Shown here piece after piece: positions 11,394 through 23,889 of a stretch of DNA of 64,000 bases. The notes under the pieces were generated by a model. It worked only from the letters and a program-made list of their open reading frames with translations, did not search any database and was not told where the DNA came from. The position numbers were made by a program, and so were the translations under genes. Source of the DNA: Luidia sarsii (Eukaryota; Echinodermata; Asteroidea; Paxillosida; Luidiidae); contig OX465112.1 of assembly GCA_949987565.1 (NCBI GenBank), forward strand, positions 14,446,951 through 14,510,950, in the 5' to 3' direction. The stretch's first letter is position 1. Each line of letters starts with the position of its first letter.

Positions 11394-12683
11394 ATAATCT
11401 CGGCATTCTCAAGAAGGCAGTCAAGACATTGACGGGAATGTCAAGCATGTAATTAAGTCCTCTCATAAACCAGGACATGACAGATGACTTGCCGTCTCAC
11501 GTTCCCTCTATCTGCGCCGGTGCTCCCTTTGTGACGTAAGATGATTACCGCCTGTCCCTTATTGTCCCTTAAATTCACACCAGGCAACCCTCCGTGACGT
11601 CATTCCTTTCTCCCATGATAATTTCAAATCTAATCTCACGACCATTCTTGCATGTTGACATGAGTTAGTGGACCGCATTTTGTTTATATGTAATGATTGA
11701 CGAGCGATGAAAAAATGTCACAGCACGGAAACCGATATTAGAGCTACTTGAAATATAGGTGTCTAAATTTAGAACGTCTCAGGGTCATGTTTTAAAAATT
11801 ATTCCCTCATGATTGAAACGCCATGTGTATCGAATTGTATGGCAACGTTGTAGTTGTTTATCCGGCACACATTGCCCTACATTCTTAATATTCATAACAC
11901 ATGTTACAAATGTCAATGCGCAATATTGGTCGATACCAAACAACAGCAATTGCAAGAAGTATAGCAACTTTATACAGTTGCAACAACCAAACAATAACAA
12001 CAGCATCAAAACAACAGCAGCGCCAACAAACAGTGTAATCCCCCTTACCCCCCCCCCTTTGAAATCCGCAGACCAGTGAGAAGGAACAGGAGAGCACATT
12101 CCACGTGGCAACTGCATTCCCGAAATAGTAAGCGACTGAAGATGTGCGGAACTCATTGAACTCATGAGGGATGTAGATCGGCTTGTGCGCCACTAGTGAC
12201 GTACGTCGACGCCACAAAGCTTTGATAAGGCGAATTGAACATTGACAACTGATTTGCACTGAGGCATTACCAGGAGCACTTTCGAGAAAAGGGAATCTTT
12301 AATCCAAGATAGGTCCATGGAAACTCACTCCACCTTTGGCGGTATAATTCGATCTGTTCGATTAAGCCATTTGGGTGGTCATTTCGATATTAAGAAGGAA
12401 GCACTTCAAACGTCAACGGAGCCACGGATATAGCAGCTACAAAACACATCACATTTGGCTGCCTATAATGATTAGTCTCTCCTTTGCCCCTGCCTCGCCT
12501 GGGATGTCAACCTGACACTCTGAACGATAACGCGATGCGACGGCAATCGGGGGTGGGGATTTAATTGAATCATTTCGGCTAGGGGAAAAAAAACCACATC
12601 CCTCAGACGGTGCTGAAAGACGTTGCCGGTTAAATAGCTAAGGGACTGCTGTGCGGCGTTTGACGTGGGAGTAGGAGGAGAGC
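11394..12683. other. Unresolved stretch with a short CAA-rich patch
   Basis: A CAACAA-type patch lies at about 11938-12030 and a C run at 12049. Open frames of up to 126 codons on the minus strand mirror this low complexity. No recognisable gene or repeat family. Confidence 0.45.
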
Positions 12684-13010
12684 GTCAAAGAGAGAGAGAG
12701 AGATAGGAGAGGAAGAGATGAAGAGAAGAAGAAGACACGAATAAGCAAAGAGAATCAGAAAGAAGCACAGAAGGTGAGAAAGAGACGGAAATATGTAGAC
12801 GGGGAGACACAGAGAGACGGAGAAGTAGAGAGAAAGAGAAGTAGAGAGACAGAGAAACAGAGGAACAGAGAAACAAAGGCAGAGAGGAGAGGCCTACGCA
12901 GAAACAGGAAGAAAGAGGCAGAGGCACAGACACATAGACAGACAGAGAAAAACGGAGAGACAGAAATACAGAATAATCAGAGGCAGAATGAGAGGGAGAA
13001 ACTCTCACTT
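12684..13010 (+). repeat. Purine-rich (AGAGAGAC) low-complexity tract
   Basis: The plus strand is nearly all A and G, with scattered C in GAGACAGAG-type words. It gives a lysine/arginine/glutamate frame (12774-13037) and its serine/leucine mirror, both compositional artefacts. Confidence 0.85.
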
Positions 13011-13460
13011 AACAGCATTCAGATACCGGGTAACTAATCAATAGCTTGATCTTAAAACTAGTGCATGCACCTGATTACAATTATACAGTACTTTTTGATT
13101 ACATGTAATATCATTTTACGGTTCTGTTCACAGATCTAAACGAGGAAAAGTACTTATGGGGAAAGAGATCGATACAATTTAGCGCTATGCACTGACAATT
13201 TAGAACATTAAGACACGTCTTTGTGCAGTGGCCCTACGATTCTTTCCGAGCAAGATACCTTGAAATCCGAAACGGAATTTGCTGGAGATTTGGGTCTCAG
13301 GATATTTTTAGAAACTAATAATTTCACCGCGTTTTTATAAGCTGCGTCAATCGTCGTTCGTTCAATCAAAACATGACTGCACTTCCAATTCATTTCTCCT
13401 ATGTGTTGCTATGCTTTCAAGTCCATGTCTCCATCCAACCTGAAGTGAGTAAAGATGACA
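13011..13460. other. Unresolved stretch; nothing identified
   Basis: AT-leaning unique-looking sequence between a purine tract and a pyrimidine tract. No frame, RNA gene or repeat recognised. Confidence 0.45.
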
Positions 13461-13760
13461 TTCCCCTCCCTTTCTATTTTCTTTCTCTAACCGCTCTCTC
13501 TTCTCCCTCTCTGTGTGTCTCTCTCCCTCCTCTATCTATCTCTTCCCATCTCTCTCCTCTCTCCTCCTCTCTCCTTCCACCCCTCTCTCTTTCTCTCTCC
13601 CCCTCTCCCCTCCCTCCCCTGCCTCTCCCTCTATCTGTCTCTCCCCCCTCTGCATCTCCTCTCCTTCGTCCTTCCCCTCTCTCCCTACCCCCTGCCTCTC
13701 CCGTCTTTCTCTCTCCTCTCGCTATCAATTTTCCCCCCTCTCTGTCTCTCTTTCGTTGAG
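13461..13760 (+). repeat. Pyrimidine-rich (TCTCTCCC) microsatellite tract
   Basis: The plus strand is dominated by CTCTCTCC and related words. Overlapping open frames up to 172 codons (13513-14033) begin in it and owe their length to the lack of purines. I do not support them as genes. Confidence 0.85.
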
Positions 13761-15156
13761 AGCAAAATTAATCTGCAGGGCTGTGAGAGGAAGACGCTTG
13801 CTGTCTCGCGTCGTTTGGTCGGCCGACAGGCCGGAGCACTCCGTATATACACTGCTGTTGAACTCCTACATGAGGTACGAGGCGTTGAGTCGGCACAAAA
13901 GTCGTCAATCACAGCGGGTCGACGCGCGTACCCTTTAAATCTAATCTATACACCTGGCCGTTTGCTTGCTAGGCACGCAGCTATACATAGAGTTCGTGGC
14001 AAAGACAGAACATCGGTGCAGTGGTTTGTATAACACTGGCATGGCATTTTCATACAATATTTTTTCGAATGTTTTCTTAACCGCGGGTAAAAGAACAGAT
14101 CTTTGAAGACGAGGAGACGAAGGCGAAGACGAAATTGCCTGATGATTTATTATTATTATTATTGATCAACTCCATTAAGTAAAGAGTTTTTTTGTCGAGT
14201 GCTGATCCACCTGCTGATGGTGTGAGTCTTATAGAATGTTTACTGACATGCCACTGGGAAAATGGTGGGTTGTTGCATTTGTGTCTGATCTGGGATTCGG
14301 CGCTGTTCACCTGAAAGGATACAGTCCGTAGCGAAGAAGGAGAGAGGGAGCAGTGCACCTTCCTAACGGTGGGGATCATCTGCCCGTGTATCTCACACAT
14401 TGGCTTTCCCCCCCGAGGTTCTCGACGAAACAAAGGATTTCGACGGTCTCCGATAAGGACCCCATTGTGCTGGTGAACAATTCGGGCCGTCTTTCAGCGT
14501 TCCCATTCTGCGATTCAAGGCTAGATGTATGCGATACAACACTCGCCGTAACCCAATCAACACTGTCTCCCCCGCTCCCTCCACAGGTCGCGCACGATAC
14601 CGGTCAATTGATGCCACTGTCTTGTTTTCTCAGGGCCTCGCTAAGACGGGATGAGCCTTGTCAACGTGTCACAAAGAGGCGGATTGCCAGTAGCAGACCG
14701 GGGAGGGGGATTGAGATCAAAGATAACATTAGACCTTTCCCCTCCCACACCAATAATTTCCCCTTTGTGAGATTCATCCACCTCACCGCTAAACTCTGCC
14801 TCGTCTTTAGCGACCATCCGGTGTGGAATTGAACTCCCCACTGCTCCATCTTGCCTTACAAGTTCACCCATTGTTCCATCCGCCCGAGCTCTTGCTGCCC
14901 AAAGGGGATGTATCGATTCTACCGAGCCATCTGTTTCTTTCTTGCCGACCGAAAGAGGGCGAGGACATCTGGGATGAAAAGACTGGAGAGAGTGAGATAG
15001 GTGTATTGTTCACTGTCTGTTGCTCTTCGCTGACAAAATAATGAAGGCACCGGTGTAAATAGAGGTTCATTGAAGTGGTGCAGCAGCGGATGATAACCCT
15101 TCATGTTTTTTAAACCGGGAAAAAAAACTCCTAGAAACTTTCGAACAACTTAAATA
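13761..15156. other. Unresolved stretch; no gene recognised
   Basis: The longest frame is 159 codons at 14353-14832 plus, overlapped antisense by other frames, and has no recognisable motif. A TTATTATTATTATTG run lies at about 14147. No known repeat family. Confidence 0.4.
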
Positions 15157-15320
15157 AATGGCAAAGAAAACTTTGACTGGACCGGGACTGGAACCGGAGA
15201 CCTCTAGTTTTGCGTACCGGCGTTCTTACCGTAATATTATAAGGTATCCAGCCCTTAGATGTTGGCCTTCCCAAAATAGTTGAATAGTCTTTGCCGGGGT
15301 GGGGGTGCCAGTCGGAAACA
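15157..15320 (-). mobile_element. tRNA-derived SINE, family S (copy 1)
   Basis: On the minus strand a tRNA-like head precedes a tail ending TTTTCTTTGCCATTT. The B-box-like word GGTTCCAGTCC lies in 15184-15202. The 5' body ending in CCATCTAAGGGCTGGAT-like sequence is shared with the copies at 28902-29047 and 34989-35108. A region at about 15210-15240 replaces the intact A box, so internal pol III promoter function is doubtful. Confidence 0.75.
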
Positions 15321-15427
15321 TTCAAATATTAACTACTGCCGTCTATCTCCAAAGGTTACGCCTCGGTTTTCATTCAGGTGCAAACAACCAATTGTTGTAA
15401 GCCTGGCTGCAGCAGTTCGGGGATCAC

Positions 15428-15590
15428 ACACTAATATATATACACAAATGGTGCAGACTGCTTACTGCCTAAAATAACCCAGATGCAAATTTCGTAGGCC
15501 CAACGTTGCGGCGTTGGCATGACCTTTCTCAATGGCCTTTGCCCGAGAAAAGTCCTGCTAGGATGGAAACGACAGACGCTCGAAATATAT
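15428..15590. mobile_element. Degenerate Penelope-like 3' region, inverted pair
   Basis: The left part (TGCAGACTGCTTACTGCCTAAAATAACC) and the inward CCTTTCTCAATGGCC, facing GAGAAAAGTCCTGCTAGGAT at about 15546, reproduce the inverted arrangement at 2874-3081 with many substitutions. This is an old copy without coding sequence. Confidence 0.65.
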
Positions 15591-15594
15591 GGCC

Positions 15595-17760
15595 TATAGA
15601 TATGTGCGGAGAAACTTGCGATCTCCTGTGTGGGTCTATAATTTATGCCCAATCCGTGCGTATATCAGCATAAACACCTTCTGCATATCTTTCTACTGCT
15701 TTTGGCTATTTCGTTGTACCACGCCGGTAAATCCATAGCCTATCCCTGTGTACACCGACGGTTATACCTTCAACTGTTCCCGATTCTTCTTTTTCGTTAT
15801 TTATTTTGTTGTAATTCATCATTAATGAATCATGAAAGCTTGAAACTGATGGTATATCAGTTTCAAACTCCACTGGGAAATCCAAACTCACAACCTCTCA
15901 TCTCACGTCTATATTTACACATAGGTAGTCCCACAGGAAATACCTTACAAAGAATTAAACCGTTTAGAATCAAAACCGTTGAGGTGTACTTTCCGCACGG
16001 CGCACTTGCCCGACTCCTGTATACAGTACGTTGGGAGCAGTGAGAAAGGATATAGCTTAAGGTGTTGAAACCAAAAAGGGATGCGGGACACTTGGTGGCA
16101 GCAGACAAAAACAGATTTGTGCGCTTCTGTAATGGGATATCTTACCGTGCATTGAATTGGATTTGAATGTTGTCGAGAGGGGGACCCTGTGGTCAGGATA
16201 GCTCAATACATACTCAAAGCTCTCGGTTTCATTACGCTAGAGTACCAACTAGATACAGTCCATTCTCTTTGGGGATATTCGGCATATTCATTGAGCGCCC
16301 ATCGACGCCAACCGTGCCAGTTATGGCCCTCTGGGAAAACCAAAAAAAAAAAGAACCGAAAAAAAATAAAAATCCAATTCCTTCGGGGGCCCGCAAAAAC
16401 CGAACCGGACTCAGACTTACGGGTGAAAATATTCTTGCCCTGCCCTACACTGCCCTGCTCCGCTTCCTATCAGGTAAATGACGAACCTTTATCGATTCAG
16501 CTCCTTTGATGCTGTCCAATATGTTTTTGTCCCCGGGCGAGCTTCGGCCCATTTTATTATTATTTCTTTTTTGGGGGCGAGCCACCAACTGGCGTTGCTT
16601 TAGGTATCTAAATGGATACGGTTTCAAAGGTTATGCCTTGATCCTGTTTTTTTGAGACGCGATACTCTAAACATATGGGACCAGTGTATTCGTCTTTTCA
16701 TCGCATTGCCGTCACGAATACAAACAACAAAATAAGAAGGGGAAAAAAAGAAGAAGAGAGAACTGTTTGGCGCTGTGCTTGTAGCTCTCCTAGGCGTCCA
16801 AGTTATACAATTTCACCCAATTTCGGGTAAAAGCGGTGGGGGAAGATGTTCCCTGCTCCGACACAATGCGCAGGGGTGTTGATATCTTCGACTTAACTTC
16901 CGTGTAGGCTTTCGGAATTCGAGCTGAAAAGGAAACTATAAGGGGGAGAGAGAGCCGCATGTATCAAATTACCCCAACTTTGAATATCAAACAAATAGAC
17001 CCTTTGTTTTCCACTCTGCTCTTGTTATTGTTTCCTTTTCGCAAAATACGGCCTGCCCGACTCTGTGTTATTCAGTTGCAAACAATAGTTTACGTTCGAA
17101 AGGGCCCTGGTTTCGGGTAACCACAAACAGAAATCTCGGCTCTAAATCTTGGGGAAAGTTATTTGAACTTTCCAAGTAGATCACGGGCAAGATATAGATT
17201 TGATTTTTTTCAAAGAGTTAACTTGTGAGCGTAAGTATTGTCCTGCTACTCTGAAGAGTATATAGCGACCGGACTCGATTAACGCTGTCACCGTGAGTCG
17301 AGTTACCTACTATACTTTTCTCTCGAAGCTAAATCATCTGGTCAATCGGGGGAGGGGGGAACTCGACAGGTCATATAAACCTCTTATTCAGTTATTTCAA
17401 ATTGATAGGCCCAATTTCTTCCAGTGTTATTAGCTTTCAAGAACGACCCGAAAACCAAAAAATAATATGCCATTCATACTGAAAAATCAATGCGCACTAG
17501 AACTGATTTATCCGTCAGCGCGTGGCAATGTTAAATTCAAGGAACGAACTTACCCTGAAGGACGTATAAAGATTACCGGTTCTTTCAGACCCACTCGTGG
17601 CCATAAAGGACTAAGTGCACACACGGTGTCGATGCATCCCGTTTGCCGTTTGATATCCACCGTGCAAACCTTCAAAGCCAGCCTCCCCGAGACGTTGTAA
17701 GAACACGCAGTCACAGAACCATACTTCCCGAGGGCTCATATACCATGGAAGAAACTATAC
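15595..17760. other. Unresolved stretch; no gene recognised
   Basis: There are A-rich runs near 16340-16370 and 16740-16760. The longest frame is 132 codons (15645-16043, plus), unrecognised and overlapped antisense. No RNA gene or shared repeat seen. Confidence 0.4.
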
Positions 17761-18008
17761 TATAGCCCTTTACGAATGAATCCACGGATCAGGCTGGGAG
17801 CTCAGGCCTCCTCCCCGTCTGCCCCAAACCTGAAAACCCAAATTGCGGCGTGTCGCCGAATTTGACGGTTTGTTTGGCGTGATAATTACAAAGTATTCAC
17901 CAAGAAACTTGGGCCAATTAAAAACGCTTGTTTCTGGAATTATAACAGGTATTGAGAAATACGACCGAAGCCTTAGGCCGAGCCCAAGCCTTCGTTTGAC
18001 TGGGTTTG
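17761..18008 (+). mobile_element. MITE family C1 (copy 2)
   Basis: It begins with a CCCTTTACGAATGAATCCACGG-like terminus and closes with GACCGAAGCCTTAGGCCGAG near 17961. The interior aligns with the copies at 10893 and 25700 (ATTCACCAAGAAACTTGGGCC, CGCTTGTTTCT). Non-coding, no obvious target duplication. Confidence 0.75.
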
Positions 18009-18043
18009 CAGAGTACACATCACTCGGACACATCTGAGTTACC

Positions 18044-18124
18044 GGCTCTCTTCAGAGCCATACTCCTTCTCTTAAGAGATGATGTACAATGTATACATGG
18101 TGTCACCGCAAACCTCCTAAATAA
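18044..18124 (+). repeat. Histone-3'-end-like repeat, family H (copy 1)
   Basis: GGCTCTCTTCAGAGCC at 18044-18059 is a six-bp stem with a four-base loop. It fits the histone mRNA stem-loop pattern, and relative to other copies shows a compensating T-A to C-G change in the stem. Eleven bases later comes CTTAAGAGA, where copy 7 has CAAGAGAGA. The family landmark GGTGTCACCGCAAACC follows near 18096. No histone coding sequence lies upstream; a C1 MITE does. Confidence 0.7.
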
Positions 18125-18159
18125 TAGCTGTTCCACATTTATCCTCAATATGTCCTAAT

Positions 18160-18262
18160 GCATGCATGCTGCAACCTGCTTACTAATGTAAATGACACAT
18201 TGAAATCCACCACAAGGCTTGACGTTTCGATAATTCATCATCTCCTAGGCCTTTGGAAAAAA
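18160..18262 (-). mobile_element. Very degenerate Penelope-like 3' fragment
   Basis: The words TGCAACCTGCTTACTAATGT at 18170 and CTTGACGTTTCGAT at about 18216 echo the left half of the Penelope 3' region at 2874-2970. Similarity ends after the CTCCTAGGCC region. An old fragment with low information content. Confidence 0.45.
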
Positions 18263-18714
18263 AGGGTTTGTAAAGATATGTCGGGCCCTCTTCATATTTT
18301 GACAATTTGTGTCGAGATCAAAATGGTATTCCGAGCCGGCGTTGTCCCGGGACAGAGGCAAGACAAGAGCATGGATGACGAGACAAAGCTACAAACAGCT
18401 CCCGCTGGAGTTTCTGCGGTCAGGCAGATGATTCCCTAAAAGGCTTCCAGTTAGTGCCAGTCAGTACGCGTCACCAGTGAGATCCTTTACTTTCCATGTC
18501 GGGAAGCGGGCATGCCCTAGACCATGGGCTCGTTTCCGTCTCAAATGGGATGGAAACACTGATATCCTTATACCGTCTTCAAATGTCTCGTTCTTAGCGT
18601 CGAGCGATTGATATGATGCGATTTGAACCACAGTGGATTGCATATATAGCTCTCGAGTCTCCTACGCTGTAATATAACTATGTACAGTTGGTGGATTTTA
18701 TTTCAACCATTTTG

Positions 18715-19500
18715 TGGGACAGTAAGGGAAGAGCGAGGGGCAGTGAGGGAGTAGTGAGGGACATTATAAGATAAGAGTGTGGGACAGTAAGGGAAGAGTG
18801 AGGGACAGCACGGGAAGAGTGAGTGACAGTAAGGGAAGAGTGAGGGGCAGTAAGGGAAGAGTGAGGGACAGCACGGGAAGAGTGAGTGACAGTAAGGGAA
18901 GAGTGAAGGATATTATAAGAGAAGAGTGAGGAATAGTAAGGGAAGAATGAGGGACAGTAAGGGAAGAGTGAGTGACAGTAAGAGAAGAGTGAGGGACAGT
19001 CAGGGAAGAGTGAGGGACAGTAAGGGAATAGTAAGGGACATTATAAGAGAAGTGAGTGACAGTAAGGGAAGAGTGAGGGACAGTAAGAGAAGAGTGAGGG
19101 ACAGTCAGGGAAGAGTGAGGGACAGTAAGGGAATAGTAAGGGACATTATAAGAGAAGTGAGTGACAGTAAGGGAAGAGTGAGGGACAGTAAGGGAAGAGT
19201 GAGGGACACTAAGGGAATAGTAAGGGACATTATAAGAGAAGAGTGAGGAACAGTCAGGGAAGAATGATGGACAGTAAGGGAAGAGTGAGGAACAGTAAGG
19301 GAAGAGCGAGGGACAGTAAGAGAGAGGGACAGTAAGAGAAGAGTGAGGGACAGTAAGGGAAAAGTGAGGAACAGTAAGAGAGAGGGACAGTAAGAGAAGA
19401 GTGAGGGACAGTAAGGGAAAAGTGAGGGAAGGGAAAAGTGAGGGACAGTAAGAGTGAGGGACAGTGAGGGAAGAGTGATGGACAGTAATGGAAGAGTGTT
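18715..19500 (+). repeat. 21-bp minisatellite (GTGAGGGACAGTAAGGGAAGA)
   Basis: About 35 variants of a 21-bp purine-rich unit fill this stretch. A larger block containing GGACATTATAAGAGAAGTGA is itself repeated near 19025, 19140 and 19225, showing higher-order duplication. Because 21 is a multiple of three, one frame (18926-19246) stays open and gives a seven-residue RDSKGRV-type repeat. There is no evidence that it is translated. Confidence 0.9.
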
Positions 19501-21658
19501 GGAACAGAAACTGACGTTTTTTGCGATTTTGAGGATTTGAGAATCTCAGTCCAAAAGGATATTTTGAACGATGGAAAAACGGTAACCCAATTTCTGGAAG
19601 GTGAGAACTTCAGAATTCCTCAGATCGGGGACAGAGTTATGGATCCAGGCACCCCAGGTTGTAATTGACAATGCAAATGGGTCACCGATTGAAGATAAGG
19701 CGGCTGCCCGATCCGCAGACTGTGCGGCTGCATTCCTGCGAGCGAAACTCAAATTGGGCAGTTACCTGCACGTGGGTTTGCCAGGCAGACCCTAGCAGCC
19801 TTGTGCCCGAACGCTATAGGCAGGAATATAGGCCCTAGCCCTCAGATTTTTTTCCCCGTTTTTAATTCCACACCCCCCGGTCATGTAAATCACCTCTCCC
19901 ACGGACCGTGTACTGATGAGAGTTGTGCCGGGGGGAAAGCTTCCGCAAGCCGGTAGGGTATCGCTCCTCTTCGCGCTACGCTCCTGCCGCTTCCGGCGCG
20001 TCCAGTTTTCCTCCCTCGTTTTTGTTTTATCTCTCTCTCCCCCCTCTCCCTCCCAATATCTAATTCAGCCACTTGAGGCCCTGACGTCGTTTCCGCTCAT
20101 TCCATTCCAACCTTGAGAGAGCGGGGCCATTTTCTCATGCATTTACCGATCGTGTTCCTGAGCCGTCGACCTCGGTTTCGGAATAGTGCTCGCCAGATGC
20201 CGACATCGGCGATGTCGATCTTATAATATAGGGGGAGTGCTCTGCGGTCGACGACGGCCACGGCTAGCTTCAGTCACACTGGTGATGAGCCCGAAAGGCG
20301 GGGGGATGGAAGATCGCGGGTGTTGAGATCGTCACCCACCGCTCCTCTGTCCACGGGTGAATTTGTGACGGGTCCTTCTCGCTTAGTAAGAGACTGACCA
20401 TTTTTTTTTCTTTTCAAAAAGGCCGGTCGCACTTTGCAGAAGACTGCGAGGAACATGATCCCGTGAACGCGATATGCCACGGTCTTTGGTTGCTGGACCG
20501 GATTTTGAAAGGAGGCATCGCAAAATCATTCAAATCTTGTTCCATTTTTAGCCCATTCTCTGCAACTTGTGAGGGAGGGTGGGGTGGGGGGATGCGGGCT
20601 TTTAATTAAATAGATGCCCCCATCGCGCAACTTGAGACAAAGTCCTGACAGGGATGGCCTGAATGCGGACATCTAGGATTTCTGAGATTCCATTGTCCGT
20701 GACAGATAAAAAACAAGTTGCTATACGCACCTTTCAAAAACACAAACAATTTTCTCGACGGTGTATCTCCGAGGAGATGCTAAGGCCGTACACGAGTCAA
20801 AGGAGCCTTGTTTGTCTGACTTTTCCAAAGTTTACCCATGCTGTAGTTTATTCCCCCCACCCCGTTTTTCTTTGGCATCGAGAGAGCGTCGTGCATTGTG
20901 CTCGCATCGCCTCGCCCTCCGGAGGGGGGTATGGGATAGCAAGTCACGCGACTACAACGGACCCACGGGCGACCACAGACAACCCGAAAACTTTCTCCGA
21001 TTCCCGAGACGCAAAGCTGTAGCAGGGTTCGACTTGCTCCGGGATTTTGGTTTCAGGAAAGGAAAAAAAAAAAGGCCGGAGCATTATCGGCTGGAGCGTT
21101 ATATACGACGGGGCAGAGGTTGGACGGGTATGTAGGAGTCATTACCCTGCACCACACACCGTGCGACGTTCTGTCACACCGGACCGGTCGATGCACTCTC
21201 GACTGCATCGTCCGCCCATGCAGCGCCGCGTGTACCGCACCTCATTGAAGTTTGGGTCTCGAAATTCTGGACGGCGCGAGTCTGTTGGAAACAGGACGTG
21301 AAATTCCTCCCCACTGAGTTATTGGGTTAGTGCCCGAGTCTGTTTGGCGTACCTATTATAATTTGAGGCATGTCATGAATAGGCCATGCAGATCTCCCAC
21401 GAATATCGCCTTAAAAAAGGGACGGTTCATATCTTCGATGTGCTTTTCTTTGACTTCCTAAAAAAAAAAAAAAAAATCCGAGGAGATTGGTATCCGTCTT
21501 TCGGGAGGGATATTCCCTCGTGGCTATAGGCTCCCCTAAGGTAACGGCCCAGTTCTTATTGGTTTAGCTCTCTACGGAACGAATATTCAGGCTCAGATCT
21601 GGGATTGAGCTCAATTTGGTACACCCATGTTTTCAGGTTATCAGCTGTTAAAGAGCAA
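19501..21658. other. Unresolved stretch; no gene recognised
   Basis: Mixed and moderately GC-rich sequence with an A run at about 21461. Frames up to 124 codons overlap one another at 20663-21135 and match no family. No repeats shared with the rest of the window. Confidence 0.4.
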
Positions 21659-21901
21659 GGGCCAATTTTATAGAGCCGCTTAAGCGCCAAAACAGGCTTA
21701 AGCACAAAAAGTCATTAGCCACAGGATCCCCTGGCCAACCCATTTCATTATTGTTTTCATGCTTAGCAAAGAAGAGTGGAATACAAGTCAGAAGCAATGA
21801 ACATCAAACCGCAGGGCAATTTGTAATCATGCTTGACTCAAGGAAGACTTTTTCTGCTTAGCGGATTTTCACGCTTAAGCGGCTCTATGAATGTTTGGCC
21901 C
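21659..21901. mobile_element. MITE family D (copy 1)
   Basis: The termini are inverted over about 27 bp: GGGCCAATTTTATAGAGCCG at 21659 and, at the other end, CGGCTCTATGAATGTTTGGC ending near 21900. Inside are further GCTTAAGC words and TGGAATACAAGTCAGAAGCA. A second copy at 59689-60248 is split by another MITE. Non-coding. Confidence 0.8.
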
Positions 21902-22739
21902 AGGCCTTATACCACGTTTTCTATGTAGATGTCTACTTTTGGAATCTAAAACTAAGCTTCAAGTCCAATGGAGGACGAGTCTTGCATTTTCTAGCTTTGT
22001 GTGACGAATACGTGGTGAAAACGCTGGCCCCCGATCCAGGTGCATGGCGCGGTGAGACTGCATGGAACGCATTGAGGAACGTCGCCCATGAAGTCTCTAG
22101 CTTCTGCATTCAATTTCACGGATGTCGGGTCAATGCCTAGCTAGCTACCCGTTGGCACCGTCATTTCGTGCAACGCACGTTCATACCTGCAGCCCTTAGC
22201 TCAGTTCACTTTTTAATGGACAGAATAGCCCCGTTCGTCTTGGAAAGTGTCCGTGAAATATGCATCTAATATTACATGGAATGGTTTCTGGCAGGAAGTG
22301 AAACAATGGAGGTGTTAATGGCGTTAAAAGCACTGCACCTAGCACGTTTATTATCTAAGACTGTATACAGTATGACTCATTCGACTCGTCACCTATTTGC
22401 AGAATGTATCCATATCGCGTCACCATGGTTTTTGCTTTCCACCTGACATTATGACCCTGACAAACGAGGCTATTAACAATTTTTACTTTACAGAAAAGGT
22501 GTTTTTTTTTTACAAAGAGCCAACGTTCTAGACGGTTTTGTGACACCAGGTTGTTTTTCTGTTTATATACACGCAGTTACAGCTGCCTTCCTGTTGCATG
22601 TGATAAATTTACAGAACAGTTCCAATTTACAGAACTTACGGAAGAAAAATTGGGTCGTGTTTACCTGCTCTTTCGTAATCTATTCAGGGCACGGACGAAA
22701 GCAAGTCAAGGCCCGAGAACCTTGATCCGAGAACTTGAT
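21902..22739. other. Unresolved stretch; no gene recognised
   Basis: Only short unrecognised frames are present. No repeat or RNA gene identified. Confidence 0.4.
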
Positions 22740-23045
22740 CACGGGGGGAAGAGCCCGACCAGACTGAGGGGAGGTCGGGGGGAACGATGCTGTTTATCTA
22801 GCCCGAGGTGCCGGAGCCAGCGTCGATCAAAGTTGGCGCGCCACGGTGGCCTCACACCTGCCCGGTGTGCAAAGGTCGATACGGCCACCTTGCCTACACC
22901 GAGGGAGGGGTCGACACGAACCGGCCCGCCCCGCGGGCAACGGCGGGTATAAGGCGGCGCTCGGCGGTCGGCACCGAACACCGGCCGATCAAATATTGAC
23001 CAGCGAGGCTGAGCCGGTTTAATCTCGGCGGCGAATGGGTGAGGG
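22740..23045. other. CpG-rich block
   Basis: This block is markedly richer in G, C and CpG than its flanks. A plus frame here contains TCPVCKGRYGHLAYTEGG, with a CxxC pair and a nearby H. That is suggestive, but too short to assign. TATAAGGCGGCGC lies at about 22950. It could be a promoter-associated island or an exon, but no flanking gene confirms this. Confidence 0.3.
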
Positions 23046-23885
23046 AGGAAGGCCGAGACAGAACAGTGTGTGCGTGGGTGTGTGCGTGAGGGGTGAGGTG
23101 GTTATTTAAAATGCTCTCGGAGCTTGTGGAACTATACATAGGTGAGGAGACCGTCTTGAATGGACTGATTGATTTATAACGGTGGTGGTCATTTTTCTGG
23201 GTACTTATGAAACTCTGCCCCGTCCCAAAATATTAACTCAAAATGAATGCAAGGCGCCTCAGCTATATGAAGCACGGCAGGCACACTGATGAATCTACAG
23301 TGTCTCGATCACTTGGTAAACTGATACGCTGTATACGTATTTGCCTCTTCCCCCAACCGCCCCCCCCCCCTCATCGCACAATATTGGTCTCTGACACTTA
23401 ATTCCGCCCTTTTGAAATTGTCAACCACAGTTGCTTTTTTTTTGCCTCGAGCGAGGGGTCTGAGTCAAGACGCCACCCCAAGACTCCAGTCCACGCACCC
23501 CCGAGGAACGCTCCAAGAAAAGGCCGAGCGAACCTTCCCAAATTATAGGCCCGGACCACTTAGGGGATACACGCTTCCATTTTTGGTCGAAGAGAACGGG
23601 CGGTACTCGTGCGTCTAATCGCCGTCTAATCGCAAGAGTCCACGAAATGAACTGGGTTAATTGGTGAAATTTGAGTCGATTAGCCGCCGCCCAGAATCAT
23701 ATTTCGTGTTGACGGTTCCGTGCTGACATTCAGAGGCAAAGCACTATACCGGTGAATCCGGGTGCGGAGACGACGGGATGGGGTGCACGGCTCGGGGTTG
23801 GCTTAATTGTCTGATTAATGATTCGCCTGTCTTCGGAGGAGAATGGACAGGGGGAGGTGATGGTGGGAGGAGGTGGAGGACGATG
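23046..23885. other. Unresolved stretch; no gene recognised
   Basis: There is a C run near 23362 and no long frame outside the next minisatellite. Nothing identified. Confidence 0.4.
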
Positions 23886-23889
23886 TCAA

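Noticed and set aside
12684..13760. Charged and serine/leucine-rich proteins from the purine and pyrimidine tracts
   Set aside because: The frames exist only because the tracts use few nucleotides; no unique-sequence domain is encoded.
22808..22999. Zinc-finger-like CPVCKGRYGH motif
   Set aside because: One CxxC pair with a nearby histidine in a short GC-rich frame is too little to call a domain; kept only as a remark on the CpG-rich block.
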